5,661 nt of DNA from Planctomycetota bacterium (lineage in GTDB: Bacteria; Planctomycetota; PUPC01; JABMSA01; JAUWKK01): assembly GCA_030614245.1 (NCBI GenBank), contig JAUWKK010000201.1:1-5661 (forward strand), read 5' to 3'. This document shows positions 1 to 5,600 of the stretch, piece by piece (position 1 is the stretch's first letter; every line of letters begins with the position of its first letter). A program made the position numbers and the translations under genes. The notes under the pieces are model-generated. The model worked only from the letters and a program-made list of their open reading frames with translations, made no database searches and was not told the DNA's origin.

Positions 1-1727
1 ACTACACACCGCGATACATCGTCGACTACATCGTCGAGCACACCATCGGAAACCTTATCCAGGACAAGACCCCACGCCAGGTCGCACGCATGCGCTTCTG
101 CGACCCCGCCTGCGGCTCCGGCAGTTTCCTCATAGGGGCCTATCGCAAGCTCCTCGACTACCACCGCGACTGGTACCTCAACGACGGGACCGACAAACAC
201 CGCAAACGAATCTATCAGGGAGCCGGCGGCCAGTGGTACCTTACCACCGAAGAAAAGAAGCGAATCCTCCTCAACAACATCTACGGCGTCGATATCGACC
301 CGCAGGCAGTCGAGGTGACCAAGCTCAACCTGCTCCTCTGCGTCCTCGAAAACGAGAACCGCGCCACGATCCGCCAGGGCGCGCTCTTCCACAAACGCGT
401 CCTGCCCGATCTCGGCAACAACATCAAGTGCGGCAACAGCCTCATCGGCAGCGACTTCTACGCCGGCAGGCAGCTAACACTCTTCGACGACGAGACCAAG
501 TACAAAATCAACGCCTTCGACTGGGAAGTCGAGTTCCCCGACGTCTTCAAGAGGAAGAATCCGGGATTTGATGCCGTGATTGGGAATCCGCCGTACCTTT
601 CGTTCTCGGGGCGTCAGGCAGTGCAGCTCGAGGAGGATGTTCATAAGTATCTTTTTCGCCGATACGACAGTAAGGGGTGGGCAACGTCCCACGGCTTTTT
701 CCTTGAAAGGTCCGTCAAGTTCCTGTCAAGGCGGTTTGTATCATTCATCTTGCCGGACCAAGTGGGCCATCTTAAAGGCTACGAGAGGGTACGGGAGAGC
801 GTAACCACCACGGCAGGTCTTGTTGACGTGCGGTATTGGGGCGAAGAGGTTTTTCGTGGAGTGACAACCCCGTCATTGACACTGGTTGCGGACAAGCGTC
901 ACCGCGGGGACACCACAATTCGGGAGGCAGGTGTCTCACCGGGGAAGCAACATCTGTCTGGTAGTCAGGCCTGGAAGCTCGCGACCCGCGTGGACTTTCT
1001 GGAAAGATCCTGTGCGGTTTGTGAGTCGCTTGGCGCCCTAGTGGCAGATCCCGGTGTTCACACGGGCAATTGTTCCAGACAACTCATCGTCTTGGCCGCA
1101 GACGCTTCCGGAGATTCAGCGCCTGTTCTGGAAGGCAAGCTGGTTGCGCGGTATCGTTGCCAGCCGCCGCAGAGGGCCTTGCGGCTTGGTTATACTGCTA
1201 AGGCTGGCGAGTATTTCACCATCCGTGACATTTACAGATACCAGTCGGCGCAATTCGTTATCCGCCAGACGGCAGCCTACCCCATCGTTGGGCCTAGGAT
1301 GCACGCAACGTACTTCCGGAATTCTCTGTTAGCTCTGTACTCCCCTGAAGATGGGGCTGACGTGCGGTATCTGGTTGGATTACTCAACTCGCGCCTAATG
1401 CGCTACCTCTATGTCGCACTAACCCCAGAAGCACGTCAGAAAGCCTTTCCCCAAGTGAAAGTTTCTTCGCTACGATCCCTCCCCATCCGCACGATCGACT
1501 TCACCAACCCCACCGACCAAGCCGCGCACGACCGCATGGTCGAACTCGTCGAGACCATGCTCACCCTCCACAAGCAGCTGCCGGAGGCAAAGACGCCGCA
1601 GCAGCACGACATTATCCAGCGACAGATCACCGCCACCGACCAACGCATCGACCGCCTCGTATACGAACTCTACGGCCTGACGGACGAGGAGGTGCGGATT
1701 GTGGAGGAGGCGACTCGTATTCCTTGA
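1..1727 (+). CDS. Type IIG (Eco57I-like) restriction-modification enzyme, methyltransferase and specificity part; 5' end outside window
   Basis: Adenine-N6 DNA methyltransferase that uses S-adenosylmethionine, probably the C-terminal half of a single-chain type IIG restriction enzyme. The reading frame is open from base 3, and the ATG at 90 is an internal methionine: the 29 residues before it carry the family motif YTPRYIVDYIV (motif X region). Seen in order: SAM-binding motif I DPACGSGSFL (102-131), GVDIDPQAVEVTKLNLLL (motif II), KCGNSLIGSD, and catalytic motif IV NPPY (585-596). A TaqI-like target-recognition region follows (PGVHTGN, LLNSRLMRYL), then a helical tail ending in LYGLTDEEVRIVEEA, which is typical of this class. 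In total 574 residues are visible. Family enzymes are usually about 1,000 residues, with a PD-(D/E)XK nuclease at the N-terminus, so a nuclease is inferred and not seen. The stop is TGA. A BREX PglX-type methylase is a less likely alternative. Codon usage is mosaic, as described in the findings. Confidence 0.9.
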   Translation, partial: YTPRYIVDYIVEHTIGNLIQDKTPRQVARMRFCDPACGSGSFLIGAYRKLLDYHRDWYLNDGTDKHRKRIYQGAGGQWYLTTEEKKRILLNNIYGVDIDPQAVEVTKLNLLLCVLENENRATIRQGALFHKRVLPDLGNNIKCGNSLIGSDFYAGRQLTLFDDETKYKINAFDWEVEFPDVFKRKNPGFDAVIGNPPYLSFSGRQAVQLEEDVHKYLFRRYDSKGWATSHGFFLERSVKFLSRRFVSFILPDQVGHLKGYERVRESVTTTAGLVDVRYWGEEVFRGVTTPSLTLVADKRHRGDTTIREAGVSPGKQHLSGSQAWKLATRVDFLERSCAVCESLGALVADPGVHTGNCSRQLIVLAADASGDSAPVLEGKLVARYRCQPPQRALRLGYTAKAGEYFTIRDIYRYQSAQFVIRQTAAYPIVGPRMHATYFRNSLLALYSPEDGADVRYLVGLLNSRLMRYLYVALTPEARQKAFPQVKVSSLRSLPIRTIDFTNPTDQAAHDRMVELVETMLTLHKQLPEAKTPQQHDIIQRQITATDQRIDRLVYELYGLTDEEVRIVEEATRIP

Positions 1728-1752
1728 CTCGATAACGGATTTGGTGTATAAT
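1724..1752 (+). promoter_or_regulatory. Strong sigma-70-type promoter for the DUF6338-like/GYQP unit
   Basis: The -35 box TTGACT lies at 1724-1729 and the perfect -10 box TATAAT at 1747-1752, separated by exactly 17 bases. The -35 box contains the TGA stop of the restriction gene (1725-1727). Transcription should start near 1759, leaving a leader of about 33 bases before the ATG at 1792. The leader contains the ribosome binding site GAGGA (1780-1784). There is no TGn extended -10. No operator or leader hairpin is evident, so constitutive expression is the simplest reading. Confidence 0.8.
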
Positions 1753-1791
1753 ACAGGCGGCGTTAAGTGGCGCACTTGCGAGGATTAGAAG

Positions 1792-2433
1792 ATGTCTTTC
1801 GGTACACCCCTTGCCGTAGTCCTGACAATCCTTTTCATCGTTCCGGGCTTCCTGTGGAAAAGAGCCGCTGATCTAACGTTAGGCTATGCACCAACGCGCC
1901 ATCAGTTGCATGAATACCTGTTGTTCAGCTTCATCAACTACCTGCTTGGGATACCACTCATTCTGCTTCTGATGTGGTGTATGCCGGAAGAGCTTGATTT
2001 GACGAGCCGCAAAGGAATCATCGCCGTTTGGCCGTATGTCCTTCTCTGGGTCCTGCCCGTGGTCATCCTTCCCGTACTATGTGGAACCATAAGTGCAAAG
2101 TTGGCACAGGCGCAAAAGACAGAAGGTATGCTGAGCAGGCTCGGGATTCACATGTTACATCCAGCGCCAACGGCTTGGGATTACGTTTTCCATCGTGATC
2201 AGAGATACTGGGCAAGAATAGATCTGGCAGATGGTAGCCGCGTTGAGGGAGTATTCGACTCAAATTCACTGGCATCAAGTACACATGAAGAAAGGGACGT
2301 TTTTTTAGAAACAGTGTTCGAACTCGACGAGGAGAGTGGCGATTACGAGCCACTTGAGCGGAACGCAGGAATCCTCGTGAGAGGGGAACATATAAAGACC
2401 GTCGCGTTCTTCGATTTGGAAGAAACTGTCTAA
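1792..2433 (+). CDS. DUF6338-like membrane protein of unknown function
   Basis: A 213-residue protein. The first half is membrane: hydrophobic segments at about residues 4-22, 41-63 and 77-101. The first segment is a signal-anchor type with KR after it. The second half is soluble and looks like a small beta-barrel: RYWARIDLADGSRVEGVF, a serine-rich turn (SLASST), then ERDVFLETVFEL and GILVRGEHIKTVAFFD. The pattern of strand, DG, strand, G and a closing edge strand resembles SH3- or Sm-like folds, which is an inference. The overall plan matches my memory of the uncharacterised DUF6338 family; a profile search was not possible. The start is set by GAGGA at 1780-1784, seven bases before the ATG. 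The gene has its own promoter and is followed 25 bases later by the small GYQP gene, so the two are probably co-transcribed. GC is low: 27 of 60 bases in two sampled stretches, against 39 of 60 in macB. No enzymatic motif is visible. Confidence 0.8.
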   Translation: MSFGTPLAVVLTILFIVPGFLWKRAADLTLGYAPTRHQLHEYLLFSFINYLLGIPLILLLMWCMPEELDLTSRKGIIAVWPYVLLWVLPVVILPVLCGTISAKLAQAQKTEGMLSRLGIHMLHPAPTAWDYVFHRDQRYWARIDLADGSRVEGVFDSNSLASSTHEERDVFLETVFELDEESGDYEPLERNAGILVRGEHIKTVAFFDLEETV

Positions 2434-2445
2434 TCTGGACCACTT

Positions 2446-2450
2446 GGGGA
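2446..2450 (+). promoter_or_regulatory. Ribosome binding site that decides the start of the GYQP gene
   Basis: GGGGA lies eight bases before the ATG at 2459. An in-frame ATG at 2450 would add three residues (MIL), but it would overlap this site and have no usable spacing, so 2459 is preferred. Confidence 0.6.
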
Positions 2451-2458
2451 TGATTCTC

Positions 2459-2605
2459 ATGGCAGAACCGAAGAAAACCAAGAAACTGGGGTATCAACCG
2501 GCTCCTAAAGACAAGCCGATTACAGAGGGCTACCAACCTTCGCCAAAGCCAACAAGTAGTGCAATTGTGCCTCCACCACCGCCGCGCAAGCCGCCGAAGA
2601 AATGA
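2459..2605 (+). CDS. Small Lys/Pro-rich protein with two GYQPxPK repeats
   Basis: A 48-residue protein of unknown function. Two copies of a seven-residue motif, GYQPAPK (residues 11-17) and GYQPSPK (24-30), stand 13 residues apart. The rest is low-complexity: a lysine-rich N-terminus, a run of five prolines (38-42), and the basic end RKPPKK. Composition is 14 prolines, 10 lysines, one arginine and three acidic residues, so it is strongly basic and surely disordered. It has no signal peptide or membrane segment. It starts 25 bases after the stop of the DUF6338-like gene, has its own GGGGA ribosome site and ends in TGA just before the convergent stem-loop. Position, spacing and repeats support a real gene; I recall similar GYQP peptides next to DUF6338-type genes, but this is unverified. 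It may bind the cytoplasmic domain of its neighbour, which is an inference from co-location. No antitoxin or DNA-binding motif is visible. Confidence 0.75.
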   Translation: MAEPKKTKKLGYQPAPKDKPITEGYQPSPKPTSSAIVPPPPPRKPPKK

Positions 2606-2610
2606 TGCGT

Positions 2611-2650
2611 CACAGGCAACCCGCCTGCCGGAGGGACGGGGAAGCCTGTG
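2611..2650. terminator. Imperfect stem-loop between convergent genes, probable bidirectional terminator
   Basis: CACAGGC (2611-2617) pairs with GCCTGTG (2644-2650). Inside, CCCG (2620-2623) pairs with CGGG (2637-2640) and CCT (2624-2626) with AGG (2632-2634), leaving a GCCGG loop and small internal bulges. It fills most of the gap between the end of the GYQP gene (2605) and the end of macB (2656), where both transcripts must stop. Neither strand has a U-run directly after the stem; the minus strand has only ATTTCTT about eight bases on. Intrinsic termination may therefore be weak, and an mRNA 3' protective hairpin or a dispersed repeat unit are alternatives. Confidence 0.5.
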
Positions 2651-2655
2651 GATAT

Positions 2656-4656
2656 CTACTCGTACCTCAGCGCCTCGATCGGATCCTGCTTGGCTGCCTT
2701 CTGGGCGGGCCACAGGCCGAAGATGATGCCTATCGCCACCGATACGCAGAACGCGAGGACGACGGCCTGGGGCGCGACGACTGTCTCCCAGCCGGTGTGC
2801 CACGAGACGCCCGCGCCCATCGCCCAGCCGGCCACCACTCCCATCGCACCGCCGCATATGCTGATAGCGATCGCCTCGAACAGGAACTGCTTGAGTATGT
2901 CGCGCTCGCTCGCACCGACCGAGCGGCGCGTGCCGATCTCGCGCGTCCGTTCGGTCACCGTCGCGAGCATGATATTCATTATGCCGATGCCGCCTACGAC
3001 AAGCGAGATGCCGGCAATGAGCTTCAGGACCATGTCGAAGAGTTCCTGCGTCTTCCTTTGCAGCCGCTGGAGTTCTTCCGGCACTATGAGCGAAAAATCG
3101 GCCACACCGTGATGCCGCCTGATCATGGCCTGCTGCACGGCCTGCTTCGTCTGCTCCATCTGATCGCCCGATGCCACCATGATGGAGATGTCGCCGATCT
3201 CGCTTCTCATCGGGTCCTTCTTGGCCCGCTTGAGAGCGGTTGCAAGCGGTATGTAGATATCGTGATTGAGATCGCGCGCGCTGATGGCCTTCACCTTGCC
3301 GCCCGGGATGAACTTCGGCTGCATGACGCCTATCACGGTGTAGTAGTCGAGCCCGCGGCGGATGCGTTCGCCGATGGGGTCTTCGTTCGCGAATATCTCG
3401 CGCTTGACGCTGTGGCCCAGCACGCAGACACGGCGATAATCCCGCAGGTCATCCTGTGAGATGAACCGGCCCTGGCCGGCGTAGAAGTTCGCCACGTCCT
3501 GGTAGGCCGGCTCGGTGGCGATGACGCGCGACTTCGGCTTGCGTGCGAGGTATCGCACTTCCACGGCCATCTGTTTGATGGGCACGGCGTGCCGTATTGA
3601 CGATACTTCGCCCTCGAGCGCGCGCGCATCCGCGACGGTCAGCCCCATCGAAAGGCTGAGCCGCGCCTGGGTGAGCTCCTCGCCCTCGAGTGCTGCATCG
3701 CGGACGGTGATGTTGTTGGCGCCGATCTGCTTGATCTGTTCGAGCGCCTGGCGTTTCGAGCCTTCGGCGATGCTCACCGACGTTATCACCGCCGCCACCC
3801 CGCACAGCACACCGAGCATAGTTAGCATTGAACGCAGCTTGTGCGACCACAGCCCCTCCTGGAATGCGATGCGGACCAGGTCCAGCAGCCCCATGCCGCG
3901 CTGCTCGTCGCTCTTGGGCGGTTCCTGGATCAATTCGATTTCGCCGACGTCGGCCTCCGACTCGGACTTTTCCTCGACGAGTTCTTCGCCGACGACGTGG
4001 CCATCTGTAAGGTAGATGATTCGATCGGCGTAGTGCGCGAGCTTCTGGTCGTGGGTGACCATTATGACCGTCTTGCCGTGCTCGTGGAGCTTGCGGAAGA
4101 TGCCTATGATCTCCTGGCCGGTGACGGAATCGAGGTTGCCCGTCGGCTCGTCGGCGAGGATGAGTATCGGGTGGTTGACGAGCGCCCGTGCAATAGCGAC
4201 ACGCTGCACCTGCCCGCCGGAGAGTTCGGTCGGCCGATGATCGACTCTGTCGGCCAGGCCCATTGCGGTGGCGGCTTCGATGCAGCGGGTCTTGCGTTCG
4301 CTAGACTTCACGCCGCTGTAAACCAGCGGCACGCCGACGTTGCGCACGACGTTGAAGTCCGGCATCAGGTTGAATATCTGAAAGACGAACCCGGCAGTGC
4401 GGTTGCGGAACCGCGACAGCTCGAGGTCGCTCAGCTCGTCCACGCGGGTTCCGTTGATCGTCAGCGTGCCTGAGGTCGGCCGATCGAGGCATCCGAGGAT
4501 GTGCATCAGCGTGGACTTGCCGGATCCGGACGAGCCCATGATTGCCAGGAACTCGCCCTCTTCCACGTCGAGGTCGATCCCGGCGAGCGCCGCAATCTCC
4601 GTGGTGCCCTTGCGGTATAGCTTCGTGATGTTACGGGCTTCGATCAGTCTAGGCAT
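2656..4656 (-). CDS. macB: MacB-type ABC transporter, fused ATPase-permease
   Basis: A 666-residue inner-membrane protein of the MacB/type VII ABC family (E. coli MacB has 648). These proteins couple cytoplasmic ATP hydrolysis to periplasmic movements that drive substrates through a MacA-TolC-type conduit. ATPase domain, about residues 1-225: Walker A GSSGSGKST (41-49), Q-loop FQ (92-93), signature LSGGQ (145-149), Walker B ILILADE with catalytic E170, and H-loop H202, all intact. An acidic linker (about 225-252) leads to membrane segment 1 (about 275-296), a periplasmic MacB core domain (about 297-540) and three more segments (about 541-565, 590-614, 627-650). The conserved FtsX-type stretch TERTREIGTRRSVGAS lies at about 568-583. 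The ATPase fold starts directly at the ATG, so the start is sound, although the ribosome site is poor. It follows the TIM-barrel gene by 12 bases and is probably co-transcribed and coupled to it. Substrate is unknown; a lipoprotein or peptide/antibiotic exporter are both possible. Confidence 0.93.
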   Translation of the reverse strand: MPRLIEARNITKLYRKGTTEIAALAGIDLDVEEGEFLAIMGSSGSGKSTLMHILGCLDRPTSGTLTINGTRVDELSDLELSRFRNRTAGFVFQIFNLMPDFNVVRNVGVPLVYSGVKSSERKTRCIEAATAMGLADRVDHRPTELSGGQVQRVAIARALVNHPILILADEPTGNLDSVTGQEIIGIFRKLHEHGKTVIMVTHDQKLAHYADRIIYLTDGHVVGEELVEEKSESEADVGEIELIQEPPKSDEQRGMGLLDLVRIAFQEGLWSHKLRSMLTMLGVLCGVAAVITSVSIAEGSKRQALEQIKQIGANNITVRDAALEGEELTQARLSLSMGLTVADARALEGEVSSIRHAVPIKQMAVEVRYLARKPKSRVIATEPAYQDVANFYAGQGRFISQDDLRDYRRVCVLGHSVKREIFANEDPIGERIRRGLDYYTVIGVMQPKFIPGGKVKAISARDLNHDIYIPLATALKRAKKDPMRSEIGDISIMVASGDQMEQTKQAVQQAMIRRHHGVADFSLIVPEELQRLQRKTQELFDMVLKLIAGISLVVGGIGIMNIMLATVTERTREIGTRRSVGASERDILKQFLFEAIAISICGGAMGVVAGWAMGAGVSWHTGWETVVAPQAVVLAFCVSVAIGIIFGLWPAQKAAKQDPIEALRYE

Positions 4657-4668
4657 GGTCGTCTTGTT

Positions 4669-5436
4669 TCAAAAAACTCTCAGCACTTCGAGCGCATTCG
4701 CAAGCTCGTCCGCTGCATCGGCGCCGGTGACTCCGATTGCGTAGAACCCTCCATAGTTGTGCTCGTCGAGAGCGTTCACGAGCCGCTCGTACGGCACTGT
4801 GCCCGTCCCGAGCGGCACTTCCTCGCAGTTCCCATCGTCATGCCGCACGACGTCATTGGCGCGGACATACTCAATGACCCGTCCGAGCTCGAAAACGCCG
4901 GCGACGGCATCGAGCCCGGCGGCGACCTGAGCCGCTGGATCGTAGCTGACCCTGATCGCCTCGCTGCCGGCGGCCTCGATGAACTCCTTCAGCCGCTCGG
5001 GCTCCTGCGGCGGCGTTCTAACGGCAATCCACGCAGCATAGTTGGCCGCGTAACTGCCGATCTCGCGGGCAATCCACAGCAGCGCATCGCGCTCGTCTGT
5101 TGATTCTTCGGGCGGGACTTCGCCGATTCGCAGCTCGATCCCCGCAGTATGCAGGCCGATGGCAAGATCGACGACCGCACGAAAACGCCCGGCGAACTGC
5201 TCGACGTCGTCAAGGTTCCTCGCATCGGCATTAAGCGCCGCCACGGCCACGCGGCGGTCGGCCAGGAACTTCAGCAGATGGCGCCGGCCGGTCAGCGAAA
5301 GCGTCTCGGGGGCGAAGTCGCCGCCGTCGGTGGCCAGTTCAACGCCGTCGAGGCCGAGCCGTCTTGCCAGCTCGATACCTTCTCTCGGCGCGAGGCCCAG
5401 CGATTCCAGCGAGACGGCGGTCCTGATGCATCCCAT
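4669..5436 (-). CDS. Sugar phosphate isomerase/epimerase-like TIM-barrel protein with degenerate metal site
   Basis: A 255-residue soluble cytoplasmic protein with the xylose-isomerase-like TIM-barrel (AP endonuclease 2) pattern: an N-terminal GLDGVELATDGGD strand, and a C-terminal PLGTGTVPYERLVNALDEHNYGGFYAI. The last stretch matches the family's lGxGxvdwxxllxaLxxxgYxGxlxiE. Relatives isomerise or epimerise sugars using a divalent metal held by Glu, Asp, His and Glu. By motif alignment, D166 (in SYDPA) remains, but the usual Glu near 140 is Arg, the His near 192 (of the vHxxD strand) is Arg in YVRAND, and the final Glu near 235 is Gly. The protein may therefore be non-catalytic or use altered chemistry. 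The start is supported by GGAG (5447-5450) ten bases before the ATG and by a promoter upstream. It is the first gene of a probable two-gene operon with macB. The true substrate is not predictable. Confidence 0.82.
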   Translation of the reverse strand: MGCIRTAVSLESLGLAPREGIELARRLGLDGVELATDGGDFAPETLSLTGRRHLLKFLADRRVAVAALNADARNLDDVEQFAGRFRAVVDLAIGLHTAGIELRIGEVPPEESTDERDALLWIAREIGSYAANYAAWIAVRTPPQEPERLKEFIEAAGSEAIRVSYDPAAQVAAGLDAVAGVFELGRVIEYVRANDVVRHDDGNCEEVPLGTGTVPYERLVNALDEHNYGGFYAIGVTGADAADELANALEVLRVF

Positions 5437-5468
5437 TGTGGCGCAACTCCATCGGCCGATTGCGCGAA

Positions 5469-5491
5469 AGCCGGCCCCCTGCGGACCGGCT
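5469..5491 (-). promoter_or_regulatory. Leader hairpin at the start of the TIM-barrel/macB transcript
   Basis: On the minus strand, AGCCGG and CCGGCT form a six-pair GC-rich stem around an 11-base loop, followed by TTT. The predicted transcription start (about 5490) falls at the outer edge of the stem. It may stabilise the 5' end of the mRNA; it is short, and chance cannot be excluded in GC-rich DNA. Confidence 0.35.
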
Positions 5492-5496
5492 GGCGT

Positions 5497-5525
5497 ATTC
5501 TACCCTGTCTGCTGTCGGGATGCAA
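5497..5525 (-). promoter_or_regulatory. Probable sigma-70-type promoter for the TIM-barrel/macB operon
   Basis: Read on the minus strand, TTGCAT (5520-5525) and TAGAAT (5497-5502) are separated by exactly 17 bases. Each hexamer has one or two differences from consensus. The predicted start near 5490 gives a leader of about 54 bases before the ATG at 5436. Confidence 0.6.
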
Positions 5526-5571
5526 TGGCTGAAGGCGGGCAGATCGCGCAGAGCGGTCCCGTCCTCTCGCT

Positions 5572-5600
5572 TGGGGTATGACCCCAGATCGTGGGGTATG
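5572..5600. repeat. Direct repeat TGGGGTATG with overlapping dyads, possible operator
   Basis: TGGGGTATG occurs at 5572-5580 and again at 5592-5600, a spacing of 20 bases. Between the copies lies ACCCCA, so GGGGT/ACCCC (5573-5577 with 5581-5585) and CCCCA/TGGGG (5582-5586 with 5592-5596) form two mutually exclusive short hairpins. It sits about 50-75 bases upstream of the -35 box of the TIM-barrel operon. The rest of 5437-5661 contains the promoter and leader and no convincing gene. Confidence 0.4.

Noticed and set aside
90..1727. ATG at 90 as the true start of the methyltransferase gene
   Set aside because: The frame is open to the left edge, and the residues before 90 carry the conserved YTPRYIVDYIV motif, so the gene begins outside the window.
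1..1727. BREX PglX as the identity of the methyltransferase
   Set aside because: The GSGSF form of motif I, the GVDIDPQAVEV stretch and the short C-terminal tail fit the Eco57I/type IIG class better, and no other BREX gene is in view; it remains a minor alternative because the N-terminus is missing.
2298..2308. T-rich run inside the DUF6338-like gene as a terminator or slippery site
   Set aside because: No stem precedes it, and the reading frame on both sides encodes the conserved C-terminal domain without a shift.
2063..2857. Open frame of 264 residues on the - strand across the DUF6338-like gene, the GYQP gene and the macB end
   Set aside because: It overlaps three supported features, crosses the intergenic stem-loop and reads as low-complexity Arg-rich sequence.
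2602..3459. Open frame of 285 residues on the + strand opposite macB
   Set aside because: It lies antisense to the permease half of a clearly recognisable MacB, contains no known motif, and is Arg/Asp/His-rich as expected from the complement of GC-rich coding DNA.
3841..4473. Open frame of 210 residues on the + strand opposite the macB ATPase domain
   Set aside because: It is a complementary-strand shadow of the conserved ATPase motifs, without a ribosome site or promoter.
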